In this document: positions 42,633-54,462 of the stretch, one piece after another
Numbering within the stretch: the first letter of the stretch is position 1
Layout of the letters: every line of letters starts with the position of its first letter
From: Salicibibacter cibarius
GTDB taxonomy: Bacteria; Bacillota; Bacilli; Bacillales; Marinococcaceae
Length of the DNA: 64,000 bases
NCBI RefSeq assembly: GCF_016495725.1
Contig: NZ_CP054705.1
Location: 1,612,001 to 1,676,000 of the forward strand
Direction: 5' to 3'
Translations under genes and position numbers: made by a program
Notes under the pieces: model-generated
What the model saw: the letters and a program-made list of their open reading frames with translations, nothing else
What the model was told of the DNA's origin: nothing
Database searches by the model: none

Positions 42633-42890
42633 GTCGTTATGGGCGGTTCATGAAGCCCGAACACGCGCCGGAACTCCATTTTCGGTCGCCATGAAGGGTT
42701 CATGGAGCCTGAACACGCGCCGGAACTCCATTTTCAGTCGCCATGAAGGGTTCATGAAGCCCGAACACGCGCCGGAAGCCCATTTTCGGTCGCCATGGAG
42801 GGTTCATGAAGCCCGAACACGCGCCGGAACCCATTTTCAGTCACCATGCTCGTGTCATGGCGACCGTATTGGCGAATCGGAGCCCGTTCC
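42633..42890 (+). repeat. 52-bp tandem repeat array, family beta, copy 1 (five units)
   Basis: GTCGCCATGAAGGGTTCATG or close variants begin at 42633, 42685, 42737, 42789 and 42840 (steps 52, 52, 52, 51). The second block, TTCATGAAGCCCGAACACGC, starts 14 bases into each unit. CATGAA-GGG-TTCATG forms a perfect small palindrome in each complete unit, and CCGAA/TTCGG form wider arms. It lies between pbpF and the hydrolase gene; no gene is supported in 42455-43046. Confidence 0.93.
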
Positions 42891-43046
42891 GGTGCTCATG
42901 ACCGCTTTTTATACGACTGTCCCGAAGAGTCACAACCCATATCGGCTCTGACGGGACTTTTTTTCTACATAAAATCAAATAAGGCAAGAAATAATAACGG
43001 ATGTTATTGAAAAGCCGGTTGGAACACAATCGAGGGAGGAAGCGTT

Positions 43047-43895
43047 ATGAACGAACAGGAACAAGTAAATTATGGACCCTCCGGCGTTAAGCTCCCGATG
43101 ACGTCGAAAAACGATGGACTTTTGGAACAAGTGACTACGGATGTGCACTGCCTTACGATAAAAATCGTAAACGTCTGTTTCATTGGAGATGTAACTAGCA
43201 ACTGGGTGTTGGTGGATACGGGTATGCCGAATTGCAAAGAGGATTTGATTACCGCTTTGCACAATGAATTCGGTCAATTTAAACCTCCTCAGGCGATTAT
43301 TCTCACGCATGGGCATTTCGATCATGTCGGTGCAGCCGCTGACCTAGTGGATGAATGGAAGGTGCCGGTTTATGCGCATGCCAAGGAGTTGCCTTTTTTA
43401 ACAGGGGAAAAAGATTATCCCGAGCCCGATACGAGTGTCGAAGGGGGGTTCGTTGCCAAATCATCGAAAGCTTTTCCGAATGAAGCGATTCAGTTGGGAA
43501 GCGCCGTGCAACCGCTCCCCGAACAAGGGAGAGTGCCTTATTTGAGTGAATGGCAATGGGAGCATACCCCCGGTCATGCGCCGGGTCAAATCGCGCTTTT
43601 TCGGGAAAGAGACCGTCTGCTTGTCTCGGGAGACGCTGTTATCACGGTCAAGCAAGACGAATTGAACAAAGTGTATAATCAGACACAGGAACTTCAAGGA
43701 CCGCCGAGATATCTTACAACTGACTGGGATGCGGCGAAAAAATCGGCAGAAAAGCTATATAATCTTAATCCGGAGATAATTGTTCCCGGTCACGGTGTTC
43801 CCATGTTCGGTCAAGCGTTGCACTCTCAATTCGAGTCGCTGATCCAAGATTTTGATCAAGTAGCCGTCCCTGATAAAGGGAAATATCTTCATTAA
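43047..43895 (+). CDS. Metallo-beta-lactamase-fold hydrolase
   Basis: The 282-residue protein has the MBL metal motif THGHFDHVG (about 92-100), a His in HTPGHAPGQ (about 172), an Asp in VSGDAVIT (about 195) and a final PGHG (about 250). It is a cytoplasmic hydrolase of the broad glyoxalase II/lactonase-like group; the substrate cannot be told from sequence. GGAGGAAGCG precedes the ATG. It appears monocistronic. Confidence 0.88.
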   Translation: MNEQEQVNYGPSGVKLPMTSKNDGLLEQVTTDVHCLTIKIVNVCFIGDVTSNWVLVDTGMPNCKEDLITALHNEFGQFKPPQAIILTHGHFDHVGAAADLVDEWKVPVYAHAKELPFLTGEKDYPEPDTSVEGGFVAKSSKAFPNEAIQLGSAVQPLPEQGRVPYLSEWQWEHTPGHAPGQIALFRERDRLLVSGDAVITVKQDELNKVYNQTQELQGPPRYLTTDWDAAKKSAEKLYNLNPEIIVPGHGVPMFGQALHSQFESLIQDFDQVAVPDKGKYLH

Positions 43896-43988
43896 GTATT
43901 TTCATATACAGACTCCCCGTCGACCTAAGCAAGAAAAAAGGTCCACACCCGGCGTGAGTGAGGATAAACATAGAACGTATCTCGATTA

Positions 43989-44055
43989 ATTGGCGCCACC
44001 CGGCGAGTGTGGCGCCAATTATTAGGCCCATCCTCATTAATTGGCGCCACAACTA
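43989..44055. repeat. Dyad repeat around GGCGCC, about 51-bp period
   Basis: ATTGGCGCCAC occurs at 43989 and 44040 (51 apart), with the inverted form GTGGCGCCAAT at 44009 between them. It lies between the convergent hydrolase and chemoreceptor genes and resembles the pair at 15858-15924. Confidence 0.6.
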
Positions 44056-44082
44056 CCCTAGCGGGCAAAAACGTTCCCATTT

Positions 44083-45765
44083 TCAAATATGGAACCGGGA
44101 GATTTGCCCGTCCAATTCATTAGCCACTGCTGCGAGCTCTTGGGATGCCTGGTTGATGAATTCCATTGTTGCCACCTGTTCTTCAATGGCAGCGGAAATC
44201 GCAGCGCTGTTATCCGTGGCATGGGTGGACGTTTTTTGGACTTTCTCGGTATGGCTAACGATCGATTGGCTTTTTTCAGTCACTTGTTTGACGAGCGTAT
44301 CAATGGTGCCGGCCTTTTGGACAACGGCGGTAAAAGAGGTAAGAATGGCTTGATAGGCATTGTACATTTCCTCGATCGTTTTTTCTCCGGCGGCAATAAG
44401 TGAAGTGCTTTGCCGTGATTGTTCCACGGACTTCTCAACGTTCTCGGTCATCATTTCGATCGTCCGGGAGATGTCCTGGGTCGCTTCTTCACTTTCGGTC
44501 GCCAGTTTACGCACTTCATTCGCGACGACAGCGAACCCTTTTCCTGCTTCTCCGGCACGTGCCGCTTCTATGTTTGCATTCAGTGCAAGCAAGTTTGTTT
44601 GTCCGGAAATATCTTTAATAAGGGTGATGACATCTTCAATATCTTGGGAAGCCTCACCGAGGGACTCTATGGCATGAGCATTCGCTTCATTTTGAATACG
44701 AATGTTTTGCATACTCTCCAACGCTTCTTTTAACCTTTTTAAGCCGTCGGCAGCCTGATCGTTTGAGCGATTACTTTCAGTAACAATTTCCTGTACGGCA
44801 GTATACACACGAGAAAGTTCCTGTTCCATCGATTGAAACGTCTCCCTTGAATCACGGATGGATTGATCAAGGCCGACTTGCATCTCGGTGATTTCTTGAA
44901 CGGAACCGGCTACTTCTTGTGAGCCGGCGTTTACTTCTTCTGCTGAAGCGACCAACTCTTCACTCGATGCAGCCACCGTTTGTGAGGCTGATGATACGCC
45001 CTTTACCATATTCCCGAGGTTCTCGGTCATTGCATTTATCTCACCCGATAGGGAAGCCAGTTCATCACGCCCTTCAACAGGGAGTGGTTCAACATTCAAT
45101 TGCCCTGCACTCACCTGTTTTGTTCTTCTCGCGATGCGCTGAATCCTTTTTTGCATACGGCCCGCGAAAATAACGAAGATCGTTACACCAATGATTACCG
45201 CAGCCCCGGCGGCAACGATGCTTGATATTACAGCATGGAACATCATTTCTTGCGCAGCCTCATTGGCTTCCTCCAGATTATCCGTAAAATAGGACTGCAG
45301 CTTCTCGGAGCGTTCATTGATGTTGGATGTCAAAAACTCCAAGTCGCCCATAGTCGTTTCATCGGGTGACATCTGGAGATCAATAAAATGGGAGACACGG
45401 GAATCAAACAACTCGTTTTGAATATTTAGTTGATGCAGCTCTTCACTACTGTATTCCGTGTTAGCCCCTTTCTCCAAATTTTCCATGTGCTCGTCCATTC
45501 TTGCATTTAACGTTTCGTAGTAGTCAAAATCGGCGTCATCTTGGAACTGTAGATCAGAGATAAATATGTATTTTTCCTGAAAGGTGTGAGAAGCATCTTT
45601 CGCATCGATAACATAAGAACGCCATTCATCCATTTCTTCCACTCGGTCATTAATCGCTGTTATTTGGAAAAAAATAAAAACAAAACCACTTACAAAACAC
45701 AATGTTGTGGCAAGTAAAATAGACAATAGTTTCGTTCGAATGCGGGCAGGTTGATAAAATTTCAC
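44083..45765 (-). CDS. Methyl-accepting chemotaxis protein
   Basis: The 560-residue receptor has a membrane helix at about 14-33, an extracytoplasmic four-helix-bundle-like sensor (about 35-180), a second helix (about 181-205), a HAMP domain (about 206-258) and a long cytoplasmic coiled coil. The conserved hairpin tip is [38 protein letters not shown], which binds CheA and CheW. The ligand is unknown. It starts at GTG 45765 behind GGAGGGAAAATA. It is divergent from hemE. Confidence 0.93.
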   Translation of the reverse strand: MKFYQPARIRTKLLSILLATTLCFVSGFVFIFFQITAINDRVEEMDEWRSYVIDAKDASHTFQEKYIFISDLQFQDDADFDYYETLNARMDEHMENLEKGANTEYSSEELHQLNIQNELFDSRVSHFIDLQMSPDETTMGDLEFLTSNINERSEKLQSYFTDNLEEANEAAQEMMFHAVISSIVAAGAAVIIGVTIFVIFAGRMQKRIQRIARRTKQVSAGQLNVEPLPVEGRDELASLSGEINAMTENLGNMVKGVSSASQTVAASSEELVASAEEVNAGSQEVAGSVQEITEMQVGLDQSIRDSRETFQSMEQELSRVYTAVQEIVTESNRSNDQAADGLKRLKEALESMQNIRIQNEANAHAIESLGEASQDIEDVITLIKDISGQTNLLALNANIEAARAGEAGKGFAVVANEVRKLATESEEATQDISRTIEMMTENVEKSVEQSRQSTSLIAAGEKTIEEMYNAYQAILTSFTAVVQKAGTIDTLVKQVTEKSQSIVSHTEKVQKTSTHATDNSAAISAAIEEQVATMEFINQASQELAAVANELDGQISRFHI

Positions 45766-45941
45766 TATTTTCCCTCCAAATGAGTAAAGGTTCTACGATT
45801 TTATGAACTTTAGCCTGGGATGAACGGTCATACAAGACATCTGCAGTTGTTTATGATAAAAAAGGTGTAGATGTGTTATCTTATGCAACAACGGATGCTT
45901 TGGACGAACTCATAAATAATATCGGCATATTGGGTGCAATT

Positions 45942-47003
45942 ATGAAGAGAGAAGATGAAAGGATGTTCGCGGTGGCTACAATTAACGATTCATTCATTCG
46001 GGCAGCAAAAGGGGAGGGAGGTCGCGTAAAACCTGTATGGTATATGAGACAGGCAGGTCGCTCGCAACCGGAATACCGGGCGTTAAAAGAGAAATATTCG
46101 CTTTTTGAAATTACCCATGATCCCGAGCTATGCGCGTACGTCACGAGGTTGCCTGTTGAACAATACGGAAACGATGCTGCGATTCTTTATAAAGACATCA
46201 TGACGCCAATTCCGGCACTTGGGGTTGATGTAGAGATTAAAGCAGGCGTCGGTCCCGTGATTGAACAACCGGTCCGTACGATGGACGATGTAGAACGGTT
46301 GCATCAGCTGGAGCCTGAAGCGCATGTGGATTATGTGCTTGAAACCATCCGTTTATTACGGACACAATTGCAAGTTCCGTTAATTACATTCGCAGGCGCT
46401 CCGTTTACGTTGGCCAGTTATATGGTCGAGGGGGGGCCTTCGAAAAATTACGAGCAAACAAAAACCATGATGTATGGAAATCCAAAGACATGGACATTGC
46501 TGATGGATAAACTGGCAGATATGACGATTACTTATACGAAAGCCCAAATAGCGGCGGGCGCACAAGCGATTCAAATTTTTGATTCCTGGGTTGGCGCATT
46601 GAGTGCTCCCGACTATCGTTTTTTTGTTAAGCCGGCGATGGAAAAAATATTTACTGCTCTCCGCCCGGAAGGCGTACCTCTTATTATGTTCGGGGTAGGC
46701 GCGAGGCACTTATTGGCCGAATGGGATGAGCTCCCGCTTGATGTCATCGGGCTTGACTGGCGAACGTCGGTGACGGAAGCCCGTGATCTGGGAATTACGA
46801 AAGCATTGCAAGGAAACCTTGATCCGGCTATTTTACACGCACCTTGGGAAGTGATTGAAAAGCGGGCGAAGCAAATTCTCGACGAAACGAAAGATGACCC
46901 GGCCTTTATCTTTAACCTTGGTCACGGGGTTACTCCGAGTGTTCAACCGGAAACCCTGAAACGATTAACATCTTTTATACACGAATATTCAGCAGGACAG
47001 TAG
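45942..47003 (+). CDS. hemE: Uroporphyrinogen decarboxylase
   Basis: HemE decarboxylates uroporphyrinogen III to coproporphyrinogen III in the cytoplasm. Motifs: [17 protein letters not shown] with substrate-binding Args, [19 protein letters not shown] with the catalytic Asp region, [21 protein letters not shown], and [11 protein letters not shown] near the end. ATG 45942 gives a 353-residue protein. ATG 45963 would fit the usual family start better, and a frame open from GTG 45873 with AAGGTG in front would add 23 residues. It heads hemE-hemH-hemY. Confidence 0.95.
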   Translation: MKREDERMFAVATINDSFIRAAKGEGGRVKPVWYMRQAGRSQPEYRALKEKYSLFEITHDPELCAYVTRLPVEQYGNDAAILYKDIMTPIPALGVDVEIKAGVGPVIEQPVRTMDDVERLHQLEPEAHVDYVLETIRLLRTQLQVPLITFAGAPFTLASYMVEGGPSKNYEQTKTMMYGNPKTWTLLMDKLADMTITYTKAQIAAGAQAIQIFDSWVGALSAPDYRFFVKPAMEKIFTALRPEGVPLIMFGVGARHLLAEWDELPLDVIGLDWRTSVTEARDLGITKALQGNLDPAILHAPWEVIEKRAKQILDETKDDPAFIFNLGHGVTPSVQPETLKRLTSFIHEYSAGQ

Positions 47004-47018
47004 GGAGGACGAAAAAAG

Positions 47019-47951
47019 ATGGCAAAGAAAAAAGTTGGATTATTAGTGATGGCGTATGGAACACCAAGAAGCCTTGATGAAGTAGAAGCATACTATACGG
47101 ACATTCGTCACGGCCGGCCTCCCACTCAAGAAGCGCTAGACGATCTCATCGATCGATACAAGGCAATTGGCGGCATTTCACCCCTCGCGCGCATTACGGA
47201 TGAACAAATGCAAGCATTGGAGGAAGCGCTAAACGAACAATCAGCCGACAAAACGTTCAAAGCTTATCTCGGTCTCAAACATATCGACCCTTTTATTGAG
47301 GATGCGGTGACCCAAATGAAAGAAGACGGCATCGAAGAAGCGGTTTCGATCGTTTTGGCTCCCCATTACTCAACGTTCAGTGTTAAATCCTATAACGGGC
47401 GTGCACTCGAGAAGGCCGAAGAGATCGGCGGTCCGACGATCCATTCCGTTGACAGCTGGTATAAGGAGCCGAAGTTTTTACAGTTTTGGAGTGAGCAACT
47501 GAAACAGGTGTATCAGCGTGTCAATCGGGAAAACGCCGTCGTCATTTTTTCGGCACACAGCTTACCGGAAAAAATTCTCACCGACAATGATCCTTACGTC
47601 GATCAACTGAAAGAAACGTCGCGTTTAATTGCAGAGGCTGCAGGCGTGAAAAATTATGAAATTGGTTGGCAGAGCGAAGGGAATACCGCCGACAAGTGGC
47701 TCGGGCCCGACGTTCAGGATTTAACGCGCACGCTTTATGAGAAGCACGGCTATGACACGTTTATTTATTGTCCCGTGGGATTTGTGGCTGATCATTTGGA
47801 AGTGCTGTATGATAACGACATCGAGTGTAAAATCGTTACCGATGACCTCGGTGTAAACTACGAACGCCCCCCGATGCCGAATACGGATCCTATGTTTATC
47901 GGAGGCTTAAAGGACGCCATCATTAAACGCTTAGAGCTGGATGAAGCATGA
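47019..47951 (+). CDS. hemH: Coproporphyrin III ferrochelatase
   Basis: The 310-residue enzyme inserts iron into coproporphyrin III in the Gram-positive haem route (also named cpfC). Visible are [16 protein letters not shown] at the N-terminus, the strand [26 protein letters not shown] with the metal-channel His (about 182) and [17 protein letters not shown] with the acidic Glu (about 263). GGGAGGACG precedes the ATG. hemY overlaps its stop. Confidence 0.95.
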   Translation: MAKKKVGLLVMAYGTPRSLDEVEAYYTDIRHGRPPTQEALDDLIDRYKAIGGISPLARITDEQMQALEEALNEQSADKTFKAYLGLKHIDPFIEDAVTQMKEDGIEEAVSIVLAPHYSTFSVKSYNGRALEKAEEIGGPTIHSVDSWYKEPKFLQFWSEQLKQVYQRVNRENAVVIFSAHSLPEKILTDNDPYVDQLKETSRLIAEAAGVKNYEIGWQSEGNTADKWLGPDVQDLTRTLYEKHGYDTFIYCPVGFVADHLEVLYDNDIECKIVTDDLGVNYERPPMPNTDPMFIGGLKDAIIKRLELDEA

Positions 47952-49363
47952 AAATCGCGATCATCGGCGGAGGGATCACAGGGCTTTCCGCTTTGCACGA
48001 AATAGAAAAACAACGGGCAGAAAGCGGAAGGCAAGTAGAAGTAAACCTTTATGAAAAGGGGGCTGCGCTCGGCGGTAAAATCAGCACGTTGCACCGTGAT
48101 GGATTTACGATTGAGCGTGGTCCCGATTCTTTTATCACTCGTAAACCGGAAATGCTCTCCCTTGTCGAAGAATTGGGCTTAAGTGACCGGCTCGTTAAAA
48201 ATCATACCGGACAAGCATACATCGCGAGTAACGGAGAATTTCATCCCATTCCCGAAGGATCTGTCATGGGCATCCCTACGAGGGCCGTCCCTTTCCTCCG
48301 TTCCCCATTACTGACAAAAAAGGGGAAAATGCGTGCAGCTGCTGATTTATGGTTGCCCGCAAAAAAAGAAAAGGATACAGATGAATCGCTCGGTCTTTTT
48401 TTTCGGAGACGATTCGGAGATGAGTTGGTCGACCGTTTGTTGGAGCCTTTGCTATCCGGATTGTACGCGGGTGAACTTAATGAGTTGAGTTTGGAAGCGA
48501 CGTTCCCCCAATTTCGGCAGATGGGGGTCAAACACCGAAGTCTTATTCAAGCCTCCCGTTCCATGGCGAAGAAGCGACAGCAGTCGACAGGAACCGGTCA
48601 AAAAACCGGACTATTCCGCACCGTGAAGGGCGGGTTATCTGTCATTGTCGATGAGATGGAGAAAGCAGCGTCTAAAGGAACGATTCACAGAGAAAAACAA
48701 TTACAGGAAATCATTCCGGGGGAAGAAAAAGGTTACACCCTCTATTTTGCGGACGGCACAAAAACAGAAGCAGATGAGGTAATCCTCACTGTCCCGCATC
48801 AAGCGGTAGCCGACGTATTGCCGTCGCTATCCGTGGGTGCAGAGATGAAATCCTTGCCCGGTGCATCAGTTGCCACCGTAGCGATTGCTTTCCCTGCTTT
48901 GTCCCTTCGGGAGCCGGTGAATGGAACCGGATTTCTCATTCCTAAAGGCGAAGGGGACAACGGCGTTCTAAAAGCGGTGACGCTTGTGCATCATAAATGG
49001 CCGCATTTAGTTCCAGATGGAAATGTCCTTCTGCGTTGCTTCGTCGGGCGCCCGGGGAACGACGCGATCGTTCGTGATCCGGATGAAACCGTCATTGCGC
49101 AAACATTAAACGAGCTGCGAAAATTTCTGGACATACAGGGGGAGCCGTTATTTGCAGATGTTACCCGCTGGAAAAGTGCCATGCCTAAATATACGGTCGG
49201 TCACCAATCGAGGGTCGACACTTGGGAATCAGCGCTTGCTGATGAATACCCGGGTGTGCACATAGCCGGAACGTTTTACCGAGGGGTCGGATTGCCGGAT
49301 TGTGTGCGCCAAGGCCGGGATGTCGCCAGTCACGTATTATCCCATTCGACCTCTAGTTTCTAA
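47948..49363 (+). CDS. hemY: Coproporphyrinogen III oxidase (CgoX/HemY)
   Basis: The 471-residue FAD enzyme oxidises coproporphyrinogen III to coproporphyrin III, the substrate of HemH. It opens with the FAD-binding [14 protein letters not shown] (about 4-17) and [26 protein letters not shown]. It ends with a second FAD segment, [27 protein letters not shown] overlap with hemH shows coupling. The intron begins about 43 bases after its stop. Confidence 0.94.
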   Translation: MKIAIIGGGITGLSALHEIEKQRAESGRQVEVNLYEKGAALGGKISTLHRDGFTIERGPDSFITRKPEMLSLVEELGLSDRLVKNHTGQAYIASNGEFHPIPEGSVMGIPTRAVPFLRSPLLTKKGKMRAAADLWLPAKKEKDTDESLGLFFRRRFGDELVDRLLEPLLSGLYAGELNELSLEATFPQFRQMGVKHRSLIQASRSMAKKRQQSTGTGQKTGLFRTVKGGLSVIVDEMEKAASKGTIHREKQLQEIIPGEEKGYTLYFADGTKTEADEVILTVPHQAVADVLPSLSVGAEMKSLPGASVATVAIAFPALSLREPVNGTGFLIPKGEGDNGVLKAVTLVHHKWPHLVPDGNVLLRCFVGRPGNDAIVRDPDETVIAQTLNELRKFLDIQGEPLFADVTRWKSAMPKYTVGHQSRVDTWESALADEYPGVHIAGTFYRGVGLPDCVRQGRDVASHVLSHSTSSF

Positions 49364-49406
49364 TTTCTGTTGCCCGGACTTCCCATGCGCTTGTCGGAGA
49401 AGACGA

Positions 49407-51478
49407 GTGCTTTTTTCGCGAGTGGCAGCAGATACCGCTATAGGGTGCAAGACCCGAATGCAGCCGAACAGCCGGTAAGCATTAGCTAACAGATAGTGCG
49501 ATGACCGTGAGGTATCGTGCGGAGGATCTGAAGGCAAATCCCTGAACAGAGCTGAATCCCATGTTGGCACGAGAGCGGGATGACTGTGCAAGAAAACAGG
49601 AAGTCCGAATAGCTGGCAGCTCGAAGTGTTATGAGGGCTGGATTAGGGAGAAAGCGTATGATGTGACCCATTGAGGTCTCCCTGCTTCCTCATAGAGGTA
49701 TTGATATCGCAAGGTTATGCCAAGGGTATCAAGATGAGAGGGAGAAGTCAGAGATCGCCATAGTAGTGAAGAAGCTCATGCCTAAGACTTTCTGGTAACA
49801 GGAACGAGGACAGCACATGAGTGAAACTGCACACCGTTGTAGTTGGAAACCTATGCTCAAAAGGCAGGGATTTCGTGCGAAGGGCGTGACCCATGAAGAT
49901 CAATGCGAGTAGACTTTCGGATGTCTGTGGAAGTGGACAGAAACCGGACAAATGGCCAAGGGGGCTGATGCCGGGGTCGAACAGAAGGGTACACCGTCCA
50001 CCGCCTTATGGTAAAGAAGCAAGGACTGCTGAAAAGCTACTAGCCTTGCGGATGTGTCATAACAAAGGGGAAACAGAAACAGCGAGGGAACCGAAAGCAA
50101 TGACGTAAGGAGCGTAGACCGATGAAAGGACGCGTGTGGTACAGCTTGTACGACAAAGTGTTCGCTAAGGCTAATCTACGAGACGCTTTCGTTCAAGTAA
50201 AGAAGAACGGAGGAGCTCCCGGCGTAGACAAGGTGACAATTGGCGACTATGAGGCAGAACTGGAGGACAATCTAGAAGTGCTCCAGCAAAAGCTGAAAGA
50301 CAAACGTTATCGCCCCAAACCTGTCCGCCGAAAGATGATTACGAAAGAGGATGGAAAGAAGAAGCGTCCGCTCGGTATCCCCACGGTGGAAGATCGAGTG
50401 GTCCAAGCGGCGATCCGAAACATCCTTGAACCGATCTTTGAAGAAGATTTCCTTCCGTGCAGTTATGGATTTCGCCCGACTATCAGTGCCCACATGGCGC
50501 TGGACCAAGTGAGTGAATATCTTCGACAGGGATACGCGTATGTGATCGATGCGGACTTGCAAAGCTACTTTGACACGATTCCGCATGACCGATTGGAAGC
50601 TCAAATCCGTAAACGGGTGACAGATGGTTCTGTGATTCAACTCATCCAGCAAATCTTGAGGGCAGGTGTCATGGAAGGGGATTTGTATGAAGACACGCCT
50701 TTGGGTGCTCCGCAAGGCGGCGTCTTGAGTCCATTAATTTCCAATATTTACCTTAACCAATTGGATGAGCTGATGAAGGAACGCGGGCATCGTATTGTTC
50801 GGTTTGCGGATGATTTCGTCATTTTGTGCCGAAGCCAAAAAGGAGCGGAACGAGTGATGAGAAGCGTTACCCGCTACCTTGAGAATGACTTGGGTCTGGC
50901 GTTGCATCCGACGAAAACGAAGGTCGTTGATGTCAAGCAAGAACCGTTTACATTTCTTGGTTTTGAGTTCTACAAGCATATTCGAAGAATTGACCCAAAG
51001 AAGGAAGCGAAGTTTAAGAAGAAAGTCAAGGAAATCACAAGACGGAATCAAACCGTTGATCTTGAAACACTCATTCACAACCGATTGAACCCCTATCTTC
51101 GGGGATGGGCGAATTACTTTGGACATGGGCATGTGAAAGGGAAATTTCGAAAATGGGATGCGTGGGTTCGCCGTCGATTGCGCATGATACAGCTACGGAG
51201 TTGGCGCTATGTCAAAAACCTCCATCGTGTATTAAGAAACAAGGGATGGAAGGAAGATGAACTGAGAGGGATTCGCATGTTCGCTTGGCGAAGTTCCAAG
51301 AGTCCGATGGTTCATGTCGCTCTCGATAATGATTACTTCCAGCGATTAAACCTTGTTAGCTTAACATCTGTCTATCAGAAACTTATCTCTAAACGGGATA
51401 AATGGGAGGAGCCACATGCGTAGACCCGCACGTGTGGATCTGTGAGGGGCGTAGTCAGTAATGACTACGCCTACTCAG
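49407..51478 (+). mobile_element. Group II intron with encoded reverse transcriptase
   Basis: A structured RNA region starts at GTGCTTTTTTCGCGAGTGGC (49407; group II introns begin GUGYG-like) and runs through TATAGGGTGCAAGACCC and GCTAACAGATAGTGCGATG, recognisable domain I text. The maturase gene sits in domain IV. After its stop come a domain V-type hairpin (GAGCCACATGCG ... CGCACGTGTGGATC) and a domain VI-type stem (GGCGTAGTC / GACTACGCC). Ends are estimated to within a few tens of bases. It is inserted in the intergenic space between hemY and obg, on the coding strand, without breaking a gene. Confidence 0.85.
50122..51423 (+). CDS. ltrA: Group II intron reverse transcriptase/maturase
   Basis: The 433-residue protein promotes intron splicing and retrohoming. 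It has the RT blocks in order: NGGAPGVDKVTI, RPLGIPTVEDRVVQAA, YGFRPTISAH, DADLQSYFDTIPHD, APQGGVLSPLISNIYL and RFADDFVIL (active-site Asp pair, FADD form). The thumb/maturase X domain follows (HNRLNPYLRGWANYF). It has no C-terminal HNH endonuclease, as in introns that rely on other nicks for priming. AAGGAGCG precedes the ATG. All catalytic residues look intact. Confidence 0.95.
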   Translation: MKGRVWYSLYDKVFAKANLRDAFVQVKKNGGAPGVDKVTIGDYEAELEDNLEVLQQKLKDKRYRPKPVRRKMITKEDGKKKRPLGIPTVEDRVVQAAIRNILEPIFEEDFLPCSYGFRPTISAHMALDQVSEYLRQGYAYVIDADLQSYFDTIPHDRLEAQIRKRVTDGSVIQLIQQILRAGVMEGDLYEDTPLGAPQGGVLSPLISNIYLNQLDELMKERGHRIVRFADDFVILCRSQKGAERVMRSVTRYLENDLGLALHPTKTKVVDVKQEPFTFLGFEFYKHIRRIDPKKEAKFKKKVKEITRRNQTVDLETLIHNRLNPYLRGWANYFGHGHVKGKFRKWDAWVRRRLRMIQLRSWRYVKNLHRVLRNKGWKEDELRGIRMFAWRSSKSPMVHVALDNDYFQRLNLVSLTSVYQKLISKRDKWEEPHA

Positions 51479-51501
51479 TCTTGCCCTTTATGATTAACTG
51501 T

Positions 51502-51573
51502 GTTAAAGGATTAAAGTATAAAATAATTAAGGCTTCCACTAGAAAGATTTGATGGAAGCCTAGTTTTTCTAAC
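51502..51573 (+). repeat. Two-hairpin dispersed repeat, diverged copy 5
   Basis: GTTAAAGGATTAAAGTATAA is followed by TTAAGGCTTCC, a stem with GGAAGCC and the TAGTTTTTCTAAC end. It shares its left part with copy 6 at 56414 and its end with all copies. It lies between the intron and obg. Confidence 0.65.
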
Positions 51574-51630
51574 TTGCGACGATTAAATATGCTATAATAA
51601 AAGGATGAGTGAATTTCGGAATATGAATGA

Positions 51631-52923
<1,293 letters not shown>

Positions 52924-52934
52924 GGAGGCTTTTG

Positions 52935-53405
52935 ATGACGGAAAACATCGATCATTTCTTCCTTGTCCGGGAGGATATGTTAACCGAAGCGATGCAAAAA
53001 ACACTCGAGGCTAAGCGCTTGCTTGAAAATGAGCCATCGACAACGATCGGTGATGCCGTTCAAAAAGTAGGATTGAGCCGCAGCGCGTTCTATAAATATC
53101 GGGATGCCATTCTTCCGTTTCACACGATGAGCCAGGCGAAAATCATAACCCTCTCGATTCTGTTACAGGATAAATCAGGCGCGCTATCCAAGTTGTTAGG
53201 GGTTGTTGCAGAAACGCAGTCGAATGTACTTACAATCAATCAAACCATTCCTTTGCAAGGGCGTGCCAATGTAACGCTTACGGTAGATACGACGATGTTA
53301 AGTAGTGACGTCAAGAGCCTGATGCAGCGCATTAAAGAAATGAAAGCCGTTGAAAAAGTCGAATTGGTCGGCTCCGGTACCGGATCCGCAAACAAAGATA
53401 AGTGA
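52935..53405 (+). CDS. pheB: ACT domain protein PheB
   Basis: The 156-residue protein has an N-terminal helical part with a helix-turn-helix look (IGDAVQKVGLSRSAFYKYRDAILPF) and a C-terminal ACT domain (ITLSILLQDKSGALSKLLGVVAE, then NVLTINQTIPLQGRANVTLTVDT). PheB sits between obg and pheA in Bacillus; a regulatory role in phenylalanine supply is assumed. GGGAGG precedes ATG 52935. Confidence 0.92.
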   Translation: MTENIDHFFLVREDMLTEAMQKTLEAKRLLENEPSTTIGDAVQKVGLSRSAFYKYRDAILPFHTMSQAKIITLSILLQDKSGALSKLLGVVAETQSNVLTINQTIPLQGRANVTLTVDTTMLSSDVKSLMQRIKEMKAVEKVELVGSGTGSANKDK

Positions 53406-53427
53406 TGGAGAAAGAGTGAGGAATCAT

Positions 53428-54306
53428 ATGGAGAAGATCGCATATTTAGGGCCTGAAGGCACATTCAGTGAACTAGCGGCCACTGCCTTTACAAAATCCG
53501 CTGAACGCTTTCCATACAGAGACATTCCGAGTTGCTTACAGGCGCTTGCAAAAAATGAAGTTGACGGCGCAGCCGTCCCACTGGAAAATACGATTGAAGG
53601 ATCGGTAAACATCACGCTCGACCATCTTGTGCACAAGCATGACCTCCCAATTGTCGGCGAGTTGGCAATCCCGATCGCCCAGCACTTGCTCGTGCATCCC
53701 AAAAATTCCGGTCTAAGCATGGAGGCTGTCTATTCGCATCCTCACGCCCTCGCGCAATGCCACGACTTTTTGTCAAAGCATTTGGCAGATGCCGAATGGC
53801 TGCACGCGCCGTCAACAGCTAAAGCCGCTCAAGAGATCTCCGAGGATCCGGGCTTGCATCGGGCGGTTATTGCCAATCGGTTGGCTGCGAAAAAATACGG
53901 ACTAACCATAGCTGCCGAAAACATTCATGATTTTGCCAATAACCATACCCGTTTTGTGCTTCTTTCCACGAGAAATGTACAGGATACATCAATGGAGATG
54001 CGGCCGCGTGTGAATAAAAAAACGACCATCGTCGTAACGCTCCCCTCGGATTATTCCGGTGCGCTTCATCAAGTATTATCCGCATTTGCGTGGCGTAAGC
54101 TTAACCTTTCCAAAATCGAATCAAGACCGATGAAAACAGGGATCGGCCATTATTTTTTCATTATTGATATTGACCATGAATACGACGACGTATTGCTTCC
54201 CGGGGCGCTTGAAGAAATCAAAGCCATTGGTTGTGAAACACGCTTACTCGGCTCATATCCATCGGCCATCATTCATGAAGAAAATGAAATGGAATCAACT
54301 GTTTAA
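53428..54306 (+). CDS. pheA: Prephenate dehydratase
   Basis: PheA converts prephenate to phenylpyruvate for phenylalanine synthesis. The 292-residue enzyme has the PDT domain (YLGPEGTFSELAA at the start, VPLENTIEGSVNITLD, and NNHTRFVLLS with the catalytic Thr in TRF, about 175). A C-terminal ACT domain has KIESRPMKTGIGHYFF, the ESRP feedback-binding motif. ATG 53428 has GTGAGG upstream. A strong terminator follows. Confidence 0.96.
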   Translation: MEKIAYLGPEGTFSELAATAFTKSAERFPYRDIPSCLQALAKNEVDGAAVPLENTIEGSVNITLDHLVHKHDLPIVGELAIPIAQHLLVHPKNSGLSMEAVYSHPHALAQCHDFLSKHLADAEWLHAPSTAKAAQEISEDPGLHRAVIANRLAAKKYGLTIAAENIHDFANNHTRFVLLSTRNVQDTSMEMRPRVNKKTTIVVTLPSDYSGALHQVLSAFAWRKLNLSKIESRPMKTGIGHYFFIIDIDHEYDDVLLPGALEEIKAIGCETRLLGSYPSAIIHEENEMESTV

Positions 54307-54312
54307 TTGCAC

Positions 54313-54352
54313 AAGCGGAGAAATGCCTGTATACGGCATCTCCGCTTTTTTT
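54313..54352 (+). terminator. Intrinsic terminator after pheA
   Basis: AAGCGGAG (54313-54320) and ATGCC pair with GGCAT and CTCCGCTT, followed by a run of eight T. Confidence 0.92.
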
Positions 54353-54462
54353 TCGGCATGCGCCTATGAATACTCGCCTTTTCTCTCGCATAATGTTGTA
54401 TTGGATGCAGTACGGTTACGGAAGCAACAGAAGATAACCATGTGAATTGGAGGGAAAGAAAC

